Origin: Bacillota bacterium
GTDB taxonomy: Bacteria > Bacillota > DTU025 > MWDF01
DNA: 64,000 bases
NCBI GenBank assembly: GCA_029565935.1
Contig: JAKQNF010000010.1
Coordinates: 51,001 to 115,000 of the forward strand
Reading direction: 5' to 3'
The notes under the pieces were generated by a model. The model saw nothing but the letters and a program-made list of their open reading frames with translations, was not told the DNA's origin and did no database searches. The position numbers and the translations under genes were made by a program. This document shows, in pieces, positions 8,701-18,074 of this stretch (its first letter is position 1; each line of letters begins with the position of its first letter).

Positions 8701-10674
8701 ATGGAAGAGGACAGGACCTGTACGTGCGCCGCTGAGAAAGGTAAACATGGGCATGGATCCCACCATCATGACGGACACGGGCACGACGAGGGTTCCCGAG
8801 GGCAGATGATGGTCCTGCTAGGGCTGAGCCTTGTGCTTTTTGTCGCGGGGCTCGTTATGGAGCATGTCTTAAGCGACAGCTTTGCGTTCATACCGTACCT
8901 GCTAGCATACGTCATCGTCGGATGGGACGTAGCAAAGCAGGTCGTAATAGACCTGAGACAAGGCGAGGTGTTCACCGAGAACCTGCTAATGACGACGGCT
9001 TCGATCGGGGCGTTCGCAATCGGGCACCACGGCGAGGCGGCAGCGGTCATGGTGTTCTACACTCTCGGTGAAGTGCTCCAGGGCATGGCCGTGAGGAAGT
9101 CCAGGAAGAGCATCAAAGCCGCGATGGACCTGAAACCTGACAGGGCCAGGATGATGGTGGGCGGGGTAGAGGTGGAACTGGACCCGCAGGATGTCCCCGT
9201 AGGCGAGACGGTCATCGTAAAACCGGGGGACAAGGTGCCGCTCGATGGGATGGTCATAGAAGGGGACTCCTTCATGGATACGTCGAAGATCACCGGGGAA
9301 TTCGTGCCAAGGAAGGCGTGCCCTGGCTCTGAGGTGCTCGCTGGCACGATCAACGGCACCGGGCTCCTTAAGGTGCGGGTCAGCAAACCTTATGATCTGT
9401 CCATGGCGGCGAGGATCATGAGGAGCGTAGAAGAGGCGGAGGACAAGAAAGCCGTACCGGAGCGCTTCATAAGGCGTTTCGCCAGGTACTACACGCCGGC
9501 GGCCTTCGCGGTAGCGGTGATGATAGCGACCGTCCCGCCGCTCTTAGGTTACGGGAGCTTCCAGGACTGGTTGGGAAGGGCGCTGGTGATACTGGTCATG
9601 GCGTGTCCGTGCGCACTGGTCATATCGGTCCCACTTGCGTATTTCGCGGGCATGGGCAGGATATCCAGGTACGGGGTGCTCATAAAAGGAGCCGCCTTCG
9701 TGGACGTGCTGGCGGGGCTCGACACGATAGTGTTCGACAAGACTGGCACACTCACGGAGGGCAGCTTCGAAGTGAGGGAAGTGGTCCCGATCGGGACCAC
9801 GACGAAGGAGGAGCTGGTCAAGGCAGCGGCCTCGGCCGAAGGTGGCTCAGCCCATCCTATCGCTTCGTCGATAGTCGAGTATGCGAACGGCCTGGGCATA
9901 GAGAAGACCGACGTGGACCTTGCGGGCTACAGCGAAATACCGGGCGGGGGAGTCATCGCGTCCGTTGACGGCAAGGAAGTCGCAGTAGGCAACAAGGGCC
10001 TCATGGGCAAGGTCGGCGCGGATTATTTCGACCCTGGCTGCTCGGATCCGATCTGCGCCCATACCGTCGCGGGAGTGGCAGTGGACGGAAACATGATCGG
10101 CAGCTTCCACCTCGGGGACATGCCCAAGGAAATGGCGGTCGAGACCGTATCCAACCTCAAGGAACTGGGCGTAAGAAGGATAGCGATGCTTTCGGGCGAC
10201 AAGAAGGAAGCAGCGGCCGCGATGGCGCGCATAATCGGAGTGGACGAGGTCCACGCAGGGCTGCTGCCGCAGGAGAAGCTGGAGGAGCTGGAGAGGATCA
10301 TGTCCGGAAGCAGGAAGACCGCATTCGTCGGGGACGGCGTGAACGACGCGCCTTCGCTGGCCAGGGCGGACCTCGGTATAGCGATGGGGGTCCTGGGATC
10401 CGATGCTGCGATAGAGACCGCGGACATGGTGGTAATGGACGACAACCTGAAGAAACTGCCCAAAGCGATCGAGGCGGCCAGGTTCACGAGGGCCGTGGCG
10501 ATGCAGAACATATTCGGAGCACTTGCCGTTAAGGCCGTCTTCCTGACCATGGGAGGGATCGGGCGCGCAGGCATGGTGGAGGCGATAATCGCAGACGTAG
10601 GCCTGACGCTGCTCACGGTCTTGAACTCGTTCAGGCTGTTCGCGGGCGCAAAGGATGAGTCGCCGGTCGCGTAG
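8701..10674 (+). CDS. heavy-metal (Zn/Cd-type) P-type ATPase with His/Cys-rich N-terminus
   Basis: ACPCALVIS (CPC), DKTGTLTEG, GDGVNDAPSLARADLGIAMG; N-terminus CTCAAEKGKHGHGSHHHDGHGHDEG. Confidence 0.95.
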   Translation: MEEDRTCTCAAEKGKHGHGSHHHDGHGHDEGSRGQMMVLLGLSLVLFVAGLVMEHVLSDSFAFIPYLLAYVIVGWDVAKQVVIDLRQGEVFTENLLMTTASIGAFAIGHHGEAAAVMVFYTLGEVLQGMAVRKSRKSIKAAMDLKPDRARMMVGGVEVELDPQDVPVGETVIVKPGDKVPLDGMVIEGDSFMDTSKITGEFVPRKACPGSEVLAGTINGTGLLKVRVSKPYDLSMAARIMRSVEEAEDKKAVPERFIRRFARYYTPAAFAVAVMIATVPPLLGYGSFQDWLGRALVILVMACPCALVISVPLAYFAGMGRISRYGVLIKGAAFVDVLAGLDTIVFDKTGTLTEGSFEVREVVPIGTTTKEELVKAAASAEGGSAHPIASSIVEYANGLGIEKTDVDLAGYSEIPGGGVIASVDGKEVAVGNKGLMGKVGADYFDPGCSDPICAHTVAGVAVDGNMIGSFHLGDMPKEMAVETVSNLKELGVRRIAMLSGDKKEAAAAMARIIGVDEVHAGLLPQEKLEELERIMSGSRKTAFVGDGVNDAPSLARADLGIAMGVLGSDAAIETADMVVMDDNLKKLPKAIEAARFTRAVAMQNIFGALAVKAVFLTMGGIGRAGMVEAIIADVGLTLLTVLNSFRLFAGAKDESPVA

Positions 10675-10746
10675 GGGAGATAGCCGGATGGGAGAAACAT
10701 ACAGGTAATGCTTCGTCCAAGCCAGCCATTTCCGGGTGCGAAAGAC

Positions 10747-10775
10747 TTGACAGATGCCTTGATGGAGAATATTAT
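10747..10775 (+). promoter_or_regulatory. sigma70-type promoter for the beta-eliminating lyase transcript
   Basis: TTGACA (10747-10752), 17 nt spacer, TATTAT (10770-10775). Confidence 0.75.
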
Positions 10776-10813
10776 TACAACATTACGCATAAATCTACCA
10801 TGGAGGCGCAGGC

Positions 10814-10897
10814 ATGCCGGACAGGATATCGAAAAGGAAAATGAATCGATATTACGCCTATACGACGGCTTGCCATCGCGCTTACCGTAGGGTATAG
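10814..10897 (+). CDS. candidate Tyr-rich leader peptide (27 aa)
   Basis: ATG at 10814 preceded by GGAGG-N7; reads MPDRISKRKMNRYYAYTTACHRAYRRV*; four Tyr codons in the second half; followed by an intrinsic terminator. Below the ORF track length cut-off. Confidence 0.5.
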   Translation: MPDRISKRKMNRYYAYTTACHRAYRRV

Positions 10898-10951
10898 GCA
10901 GCGCTTCTGGTACATCGACCTAAAGCGGGCGCGAGGGCAGGCCGTAAAATT

Positions 10952-10984
10952 TGGACTCGGATGGATCCGGGTCCATTTCTTTTA
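10952..10984 (+). terminator. intrinsic terminator/attenuator in the leader of the beta-eliminating lyase
   Basis: TGGACTCGG atggat CCGGGTCCA followed by TTTCTTTT. Confidence 0.65.
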
Positions 10985-11036
10985 CTGCCTCGATTAGGAT
11001 GCCTCGCACCGGGTAGGCAAAAAGGAGGATGTACCT

Positions 11037-12476
11037 ATGCAGTTCACGCTAAGAGACGGCAGGACGATACCTGTCGAGATGCATAAATCGAAAGTCGTTC
11101 AGACCATAAGGCTCCTTCCGGCAAAAGAAAGACTTGAAGCTATCAGGAGGGCTGGTTTTAACACCTTCCTTCTAAGGAGCGGGGACGTTTTCCTCGACAT
11201 GCTCACCGACAGCGGCACCAACGCGATAAGCGACAACCAACAGGGAGCCAGCATGTGCTCCGACGATGCATACGCGGGATCGGAGAGCTTCTACAGGCTT
11301 ACCGAAGCTGTAAAGAGGGTGTGGGGTAAGGATTTCGTCCTTCCCGTACATCAGGGCAGGGCGGCGGAACACATACTGGCCAGGTTCTTCGTCAGACCGG
11401 GTTCCTTCCTTCCGATGAACTACCACTTCACCACCACGAAGGCGCATTTCGTAATGCAAGGAGGCACGGTCCTTGAGCTTCTGAAGCCATTGGCGCTTAA
11501 GATAGACAGCAACGAGCCTTTCAAGGGCGACATCGACGTGGAAGCCGTAGAACGGGTGATAAAGGATAAAGGAGCGAAGAACGTTCCGTTCGTGAGGATG
11601 GAAGCGACGACCAACCTCATCGGAGGACAGCCGTTCTCCCTCTCCAACCTGAGGCAGTTGAAGGCCGTGCTGGTAAAACACGGGATCCCTATCATGCTCG
11701 ACGCCAGCCTTATTTCTGAGAATGCTTTCATGATCTGGAAGAGGGATAAAAGCGCTGCCGGCATGAGCGTCGCCGAGATCCTGAAAGAGATGATGGACCT
11801 ATGCGACATAGTCTACCTCTCCGCAAGGAAGAGCTGCGCGGGCCGCGGCGGTATGATAATCACCAACAGAAGGGACTTCTACGACGGTATAGCGCCGATG
11901 ATCCCGGTATATGAGGGGTTCCTCACATACGGCGGCATGTCTTCGAGGGAGATCGAGGGCATCGCCGTGGGAATAAACGAAATGGCTGATCCGGAGGTGG
12001 CGGGCTCATCGGTGGAGATGATCAGCTTCGGGGTAGATAAACTCAAAAGGAACGGCATACCGGTGATAACGCCCGGCGGCGGGCTGGGCATACACCTGGA
12101 TGCGAAGCAGTTCCTGCCGCACATAAGCTGGGAGCAATATCCGGCAGGCTGTCTTGCGGCTGCCATGTACATAGCTTCCGGAGTAAGGGGCATGGAGCGT
12201 GGCAGCATGTCTGTCGACAGGGACGCTAACGGCAATGAATCCCCATCGGATGTCGAGCTGTTAAGGCTTGCAGTACCAAGGAGGGTATTCAGCGCATCCC
12301 ATATCGAGTACATGACCGACATGGCGATCTGGCTGTTCGAACACAAGGAACTCATAGGAGGGCTGAAGTTCGTACAGGAACCGCCGGTACTTAGGTTCTT
12401 CATGGGCAGGCTCGCGCCGGTGAGCGACTGGGACAAGAGGCTGCTTGACGTGGTTGGTTCGGAGTTCGGGGGATGA
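11037..12476 (+). CDS. beta-eliminating lyase (tyrosine phenol-lyase/tryptophanase family), TPL-like by motif
   Basis: LTDSGTNAISD, DDAYAGSESFY, VHQGRAAEH, FTTTKAH, SGVRGMERGSMS, VPRRVF, LRFFMGRL; AAGGAGG upstream of ATG 11037. Confidence 0.85.
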   Translation: MQFTLRDGRTIPVEMHKSKVVQTIRLLPAKERLEAIRRAGFNTFLLRSGDVFLDMLTDSGTNAISDNQQGASMCSDDAYAGSESFYRLTEAVKRVWGKDFVLPVHQGRAAEHILARFFVRPGSFLPMNYHFTTTKAHFVMQGGTVLELLKPLALKIDSNEPFKGDIDVEAVERVIKDKGAKNVPFVRMEATTNLIGGQPFSLSNLRQLKAVLVKHGIPIMLDASLISENAFMIWKRDKSAAGMSVAEILKEMMDLCDIVYLSARKSCAGRGGMIITNRRDFYDGIAPMIPVYEGFLTYGGMSSREIEGIAVGINEMADPEVAGSSVEMISFGVDKLKRNGIPVITPGGGLGIHLDAKQFLPHISWEQYPAGCLAAAMYIASGVRGMERGSMSVDRDANGNESPSDVELLRLAVPRRVFSASHIEYMTDMAIWLFEHKELIGGLKFVQEPPVLRFFMGRLAPVSDWDKRLLDVVGSEFGG

Positions 12477-12521
12477 AGGATAGGTAAGAACCAAAGGAAT
12501 GGTTTTTGAGATGATATACGC

Positions 12522-12556
12522 CGCCCGTGAAGAATGACCACGGGCGGTTTTCTTTG
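12522..12556 (+). terminator. intrinsic terminator
   Basis: CCGCCCGTGaagaatgacCACGGGCGG followed by TTTTCTTT. Confidence 0.8.
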
Positions 12557-12692
12557 GCTGGGAAGCTGATAACGAGGAGAGTGTTCCTTGGATAAATGTT
12601 AGGCCAGGTCCTTATACCAGAAGGTGAGTGGGTATTTCTGGTAGAATCAACAGGCAGTAACAGGTTAAGGATTGGCGATGGAGGTATATAGA

Positions 12693-13646
12693 ATGGGAAG
12701 GGCTTCCAAGGCTGTTCTTACTTTGGCGGGGAAATTCGGCTGGCGGGTGAACGGATCGGCCGTAGCAGGGATGATAGACGGCTACTGGTTCTGTGCGTGC
12801 CAGGCGAAGCCGGGCGCTGCGGTGATTGTCTCGACGGCAATATCCGGACTCAAGACTCTAGAATACAGGAACCTTGCACAAGAAATTGAGGCCGCGACGG
12901 AGAACTACTCGCTCTTGGACATGCGCAATGCGGGCAATTCGCTTGAATTTACGATACGCGGCACCGGAAAGTCAGATGATGCTGCCATTAGGGCAGAAAA
13001 GCTCATAAACGACCTTGTATCGAAGTTCAAGAAGATGGGCATGCCTTCTGGGTGTTCTTTCTGCGATGCGGAAGGGTTCCATGCATTCTATAGGGTGGGC
13101 GAGGAGATCATAAACATCTGCCCCGAGTGCGCTTCCAGGGTATCGATCGAATTAAAGGCAATGGACGGTCAGGGAGCTGAACAGGGGAGCTACTACATGG
13201 GGATAATGGGCGCCCTCCTGGGGGCGCTTATCGGATCGCTGATATGGCTGGGGATATCACAGCTCGGTTTCTATGCCTCCATAGTCGGGTACTTCATGGC
13301 CTTTCTCTCGTACAAGGGGTACAAGCTCCTTGGAGGGAGGATAGGCAGCTACACGCCGGCGATAATCATCGCATCTGTGTTCCTGGGAGTCCTTATCGCC
13401 CAGATAGCGGACACCGCGCTAGAGCTAATCCAATATGTGGAAACCGGATTTTCGATGCCGCTGTTCGGCTTCAGCTTCATACTGGCGATAAGGGGCTTCT
13501 TCGATAACGAGCTGTTCAATGTCGGCAAAATATGGCTGAATCTTGGACTGGGCCTCCTGTTCGCCTTCCTGGGAAGCTACAGGATGGTTTCTGGGATCCG
13601 TAAGGAGACGAGCAGGAAACAGCTCAACATCGAAAAGCTGCCATAA
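12693..13646 (+). CDS. hypothetical protein: soluble N-terminal region, CxxC...CxxC zinc ribbon, multi-TM C-terminus
   Basis: CSFCDAEGFHAFYRVGEEIINICPEC followed by several hydrophobic helices; GGAGG 8 nt before ATG 12693. Confidence 0.7.
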   Translation: MGRASKAVLTLAGKFGWRVNGSAVAGMIDGYWFCACQAKPGAAVIVSTAISGLKTLEYRNLAQEIEAATENYSLLDMRNAGNSLEFTIRGTGKSDDAAIRAEKLINDLVSKFKKMGMPSGCSFCDAEGFHAFYRVGEEIINICPECASRVSIELKAMDGQGAEQGSYYMGIMGALLGALIGSLIWLGISQLGFYASIVGYFMAFLSYKGYKLLGGRIGSYTPAIIIASVFLGVLIAQIADTALELIQYVETGFSMPLFGFSFILAIRGFFDNELFNVGKIWLNLGLGLLFAFLGSYRMVSGIRKETSRKQLNIEKLP

Positions 13647-13784
13647 CATCACATCGATCGTTACATAATATGTCATTCTGACCTTACAACTCGAATTTTG
13701 CTATGGAACAAATCCGAGAACATCGATTGACAAATACCCAGATGCCGTATAAACTCAAGAACAACCGCATATAAATAACCGATG

Positions 13785-14050
13785 AGCAAGAATAGTATGT
13801 CAACGGGCGAATCAAAGCGAGTGGCCGATGGTGAGAAGGCCATATTAAGAAGTTGATCGAATGGACTTGCGAGGGTGACCCGAAAGCGGCGGAAACGCAT
13901 GCCGGTAGGCGTCAACGGGAGGCCAGCCCGTTATCCAGTGGACACGTATCGTAGTGTGCGTGATCGAGTGGGCTTTGGAAACGAAGCCAAGTTGGGTGGT
14001 ACCGCAGGATTTCAGTCTTGTCCCAAATAGGGATGAGGCTGTTTTTTTAT
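13785..14050 (+). ncRNA. T-box leader, Trp specifier (UGG)
   Basis: Canonical T-box core AAGTTGGGTGGTACCGC (~13990-14006), specifier context CGAATGGAC with TGG at 13863-13865, terminator hairpin ending in TTTTTTT at ~14049; upstream of a TrpX-like gene. Confidence 0.88.
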
Positions 14051-14147
14051 GCAAACAGGGGAGGGGCCAACATGTTCGTACTATCGAGGCGATGGTGACG
14101 ACAGCAGCGATCTTGAGTCCGCAACGATTATGGCTTATGGAGGGAAA

Positions 14148-15107
14148 ATGATGAGAAGGATAATGATCGCCCTGCTCATGGTTATGATAGTGACAGCATT
14201 CGCCGCCGGATGCAACAAGAAGGTGCCTACGATCGGCATATCCCAGTACGGCGAACACGCCTCCCTCGATAATTGCAGGAAGGGCTTCATAGAGGGTCTG
14301 GTCGATGCCGGCCTTACTGAAGGAAAGGACTTCAAGATAGATTATCAGAACGCAGGATTCGACGATGCTATTGCTTCTCAGATAGCACAGAACTTCTCTA
14401 GCAATAACGTAGCCCTTATGCTGGCCATCGCGACCCCTTCAGCGACAGCCTGCTATGCGGCGGCCGAGGATAAGGACATACCGGTAGTGTTCTCGGCCAT
14501 CTCGGATCCGGTGAAGGCGAAGCTGGACAGCGGCAATGTCACAGGAACGAGTGACAAGCTGCCGGTGGACGCACAGCTGGATCTTATACGCAGGCTGCAG
14601 CCCGATGCAGACACCATAGGCATCGTGTATACGTCGAGCGAGATAAACTCAGTGTCCACGATCGCCGAATATGAGCAGAAAGCGGCCGCTTATGGCTTCA
14701 CGATAATGTCCGTCGGGATCATGCAGCAGTCCGAAGTAACGCTTGCTGCGGATTCGCTGATTTCCAAAGGAGTCGACTGTTTCTCGAACCTCACTGACAA
14801 CAATGTGGTCGGGGTCCTCTCGTCCATGCTGGAGAAGACAAGAGAGGCGGGTATCCCGGTATACGGGAGCGAGGTGGAGCAAGTGAGGATCGGCTGCGTC
14901 GCAGCGGCGGGGATAGACTATTTCCAGCTCGGCAAGCAGACGGGCGCTATAGCGGCCAGGATACTGAAGAAAGAGGCCAAAGCCTCAGAGATACCGTATG
15001 AGACCATCAGCGAATATGGCATATATGTCAACTCACCGGCGCTTGCAGAGCTTGGCATAACCATCCCTTCGGACATAGCCGCAAGGGCGATAGAGGCGAA
15101 TAACTAA
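14148..15107 (+). CDS. trpX: ABC transporter substrate-binding lipoprotein, ABC_sub_bind (TrpX-like) family
   Basis: Lipobox-like MVMIVTAFAAGC; PTIGISQYGEHASLDNCRKGFIEGLVDAGLTEGKDF; T-box Trp leader. Confidence 0.85.
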   Translation: MMRRIMIALLMVMIVTAFAAGCNKKVPTIGISQYGEHASLDNCRKGFIEGLVDAGLTEGKDFKIDYQNAGFDDAIASQIAQNFSSNNVALMLAIATPSATACYAAAEDKDIPVVFSAISDPVKAKLDSGNVTGTSDKLPVDAQLDLIRRLQPDADTIGIVYTSSEINSVSTIAEYEQKAAAYGFTIMSVGIMQQSEVTLAADSLISKGVDCFSNLTDNNVVGVLSSMLEKTREAGIPVYGSEVEQVRIGCVAAAGIDYFQLGKQTGAIAARILKKEAKASEIPYETISEYGIYVNSPALAELGITIPSDIAARAIEANN

Positions 15108-15176
15108 AGTACCTGGAGGTGCTGCGGATTACCGCCGCACCTCCATTTCGAATTACCTTAGGAGGATAAGAAAGCG

Positions 15177-16073
15177 GTGGGCAACGTTTTAGACCTTATA
15201 GTCAGTACACTCACACAGGGATTTGTTTACTCACTCCTATCGTATGGGGTTTACATCACATACAAGATCCTGGATTTCCCGGACTTGACCGTGGACGGGA
15301 GCTTCCCTCTAGGAGCCGCCGTAACGGCCGTGCTGCTTACCAAGGGCGTGGACCCTTATCTTGCCATACCGATAGTCATTGCGGTTGGAGCGTTGGCCGG
15401 GCTTATTACTGGGCTTATACACGTGAAGCTCAACGTGCGCGACCTTCTGGCCGGCATAATAACGATGACGGCCCTGTTCTCCATAAACCTGCAGATAGCA
15501 GGGTCGAACCTAATAATCGGAAGGGACGTCGACACGATATTCACCGCAAAGCCTACGATGGCATTGTTGGGTGACTTTAGCCTCATATATAGGAAACTGA
15601 TCATCTCGCTCATCATCGCCGTCCTGTTCAAGCTCCTGCTCGATGCATACTTCAAGACGAAGAGCGGGCTACTGCTTAGGGCTGTGGGCGACAATAGCGT
15701 CCTGGTCACCACCCTTGCGAAGGACAAGGGTACCGTTAAGATAATCGGCCTTGTCATCTCCAACGCACTGGTGGCCCTGTCTGGAGGGATCGTCTGCCAG
15801 GAGCAGCGCGCTTTCTCCATCACCATGGGAACGGGCCAGGTGGTGTTCGGACTGGCGACGGTGATAATCGGCATGACGCTGTTCAGGAAGCTCGGTTTCG
15901 TGAAGGGGACCACCGCCGTGATGGTTGGCAGCATCCTATATAAGTCGTGCATACAGGCCGCCATAAGCATGGGGATGCCGGCCAACCTGCTCAAGTTCAT
16001 AACGGCTGCGCTTTTCCTTGTGATACTGGTCATCGGCAACCAGCAGAAGGGCGGTGCGAAGAAGAATGCTTGA
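15177..16073 (+). CDS. trpY: ABC transporter permease (TrpY-like)
   Basis: YITYKILDFPDLTVDGSFPLGAAVTA, typical of this permease family; co-directional with trpX. Confidence 0.85.
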   Translation: MGNVLDLIVSTLTQGFVYSLLSYGVYITYKILDFPDLTVDGSFPLGAAVTAVLLTKGVDPYLAIPIVIAVGALAGLITGLIHVKLNVRDLLAGIITMTALFSINLQIAGSNLIIGRDVDTIFTAKPTMALLGDFSLIYRKLIISLIIAVLFKLLLDAYFKTKSGLLLRAVGDNSVLVTTLAKDKGTVKIIGLVISNALVALSGGIVCQEQRAFSITMGTGQVVFGLATVIIGMTLFRKLGFVKGTTAVMVGSILYKSCIQAAISMGMPANLLKFITAALFLVILVIGNQQKGGAKKNA

Positions 16074-16839
16074 GCTTAGGAACATAACTAAAGTGTATAA
16101 TCCCGGCACGGTGACCGAGATGTGTCTTTTCGACAAGTTCAACCTTACGATAGGCGACAAGGAATTCCTCTCCATAGTGGGAAGCAACGGAAGCGGAAAG
16201 ACATCCCTGTTAAACATCATATGCGGGAGCATACCCATCGAAGGGGGAGAGGTGCTCATCGGAGGGGAGAGCATCGACAGGCTGAAGGAGCACCAACGTT
16301 ATAGGAAGATGGGGAGGGTATACCAGAATCCTGCCGTGGGCACATGTCCTAACCTGACATTGCTGGAGAACATGTCCTTAGCCGACAACAAAGGCAGGCC
16401 TTTCAACCTGGGAACCGGGATCAACAAAGCGAGGGTGCCCTACTACAAGGAGCAGCTTTCCATGCTAGGACTAGGCCTGGAGAACAAGCTGAACGAGAAG
16501 GTGGGCTCGCTCTCAGGCGGACAGAGGCAGGCAGTCGCCCTAATAATGTCCACGCTAACGCCGATCGACTTCTTGATACTAGACGAGCACACAGCGGCGC
16601 TGGACCCGAAGACCGCAGAGACGATTATGCAGCTCACAGCGAAGGTGATCAAGGAGAAGCAGATTACGGCTATGATGGTGACCCACAACCTGAGGTATGC
16701 GGTCGAATATGGCAGCAGGCTCATAATGATGGACAACGGGCAGATCGTCCTGGAGAAGACGGGATCGGAGAAGGAGAAGCTTACAGTCGACGATATACTC
16801 AAGGTGTTCACGGACATAAGCATCGAATGCGGCAACTAG
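16066..16839 (+). CDS. trpZ: ABC transporter ATP-binding protein (TrpZ-like)
   Basis: Walker A GSNGSGKTS, LSGGQRQAVAL, FLILDEHTAALD. Confidence 0.9.
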   Translation: MLELRNITKVYNPGTVTEMCLFDKFNLTIGDKEFLSIVGSNGSGKTSLLNIICGSIPIEGGEVLIGGESIDRLKEHQRYRKMGRVYQNPAVGTCPNLTLLENMSLADNKGRPFNLGTGINKARVPYYKEQLSMLGLGLENKLNEKVGSLSGGQRQAVALIMSTLTPIDFLILDEHTAALDPKTAETIMQLTAKVIKEKQITAMMVTHNLRYAVEYGSRLIMMDNGQIVLEKTGSEKEKLTVDDILKVFTDISIECGN

Positions 16840-16914
16840 GACTACCGTAGCATAATATTGGAAGGACCCGCTGATTAAGAGTCAGTTGCTCTACGCAAAC
16901 GGATAAAAAGTAAG

Positions 16915-16953
16915 GACGGCACCCCACGTAATAAGGGGCGCCGTCCTGTTATC
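16915..16953. terminator. bidirectional intrinsic terminator between convergent trpZ and cysK-like genes
   Basis: AGGACGGCaCCCCacgtaataaGGGGcGCCGTCCT. Confidence 0.75.
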
Positions 16954-16963
16954 TATGCCCGCA

Positions 16964-18010
16964 TTACTGGAACTGGCAGGTCAGGCACGTCCTCTTGATG
17001 ACGTCCACTCCAAAAAGGCGCACTTCAGGTGCTATGAAACCTTCTTTCACCGGTTCTTCCTTCATGAGATCCGTGCTTAGGTATTTCTTGTTGTCGTCAG
17101 AGAAGACCGTTACTATATTTGCCCTGTCGCCAAGCTTCTCCTGAGCCAATACCGCCCCCAGGAAGTTGGCCCCGGACGATATCCCGAGAGCAAGGCCTAG
17201 TTCACACGCCAGCTTCTGGGCCATGATTATCGAATCTCCGTCGTCCACGCCTATCACCTCATCAAGGTATGACGTATCCAGAACGGGTGGTATGAATTCA
17301 TCCGATATTCCCTGTATCCTATGCTTGCCTACCTTGTGGCCCGTAGATATGGTGGGCGAGTTCGAAGGTTCCAGCGGGTACAACTTTATCGAGGGGTTCT
17401 TTTCCTTGAGGAAACGTCCTGTTCCCATAACAGTCCCTCCGGTGCCTACCCCGGCTACGAATGCGTCGGGCGTCAGCTCTCGCGATTGCATCTGGAACCA
17501 TATCTCAGGCCCCGTGTGCATGTAATGGGCCTCGGGATTGTCAGGATTTGAGAATTGGTGCGGAAGGAACGCATGGCCTACTTCCGCAGCCATGCTGTCC
17601 GCAGCGGCTATGCTGCCCAAAAAGCCTCCCTGCTCTTTGCTAACCAGCATTATCCTCGCGCCGAGGCTCGATATGAGGTCCTTCCTCTCCTTGCTCATCC
17701 AGTTCGGCATGAATATTGTGACCGGGTGGCCGAGCGCCCTTCCGACGGCAGCGAACGAAATGCCCGTATTGCCGCTCGTAGCTTCGATTATCATGTCCCC
17801 GGGCGCAAGTTTACCTAACTTGTATGCCTTGTTGATCACATGAAACGCGATTCTGTCCTTGATGCTGCCGGTCATGTTGAGGTTCTCCGACTTGGCATAG
17901 ACCCTGTGGTTCTTCCCTTTATAGGAGTATTCTATCGACAGAAGCGGGGTATTACCGATATATGCGGAGAGGTTCTCTATGACGGTACTGTTGGTCGTGC
18001 CGCAGCTCAT
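16964..18010 (-). CDS. PLP-dependent cysteine synthase family protein
   Basis: [81 protein letters not shown]. Confidence 0.9.
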   Translation of the reverse strand: MSCGTTNSTVIENLSAYIGNTPLLSIEYSYKGKNHRVYAKSENLNMTGSIKDRIAFHVINKAYKLGKLAPGDMIIEATSGNTGISFAAVGRALGHPVTIFMPNWMSKERKDLISSLGARIMLVSKEQGGFLGSIAAADSMAAEVGHAFLPHQFSNPDNPEAHYMHTGPEIWFQMQSRELTPDAFVAGVGTGGTVMGTGRFLKEKNPSIKLYPLEPSNSPTISTGHKVGKHRIQGISDEFIPPVLDTSYLDEVIGVDDGDSIIMAQKLACELGLALGISSGANFLGAVLAQEKLGDRANIVTVFSDDNKKYLSTDLMKEEPVKEGFIAPEVRLFGVDVIKRTCLTCQFQ

Positions 18011-18074
18011 GACTCACACTCCCTACATAGAATTATCTAAATCTATTTATACCATCTCTCCGGGCGCTAATCCT

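Noticed and set aside
10708-10890. 60-aa ORF from the track as the leader peptide of the lyase gene
   Set aside because: Starts upstream of the predicted promoter and lacks a good RBS; the overlapping 27-codon ORF in another frame is the better candidate.
16964-17010. C-terminal TCLTCQFQ of the cysteine synthase-like protein as a new redox tail
   Set aside because: Only a CxxC at the extreme end; too little evidence to claim function.
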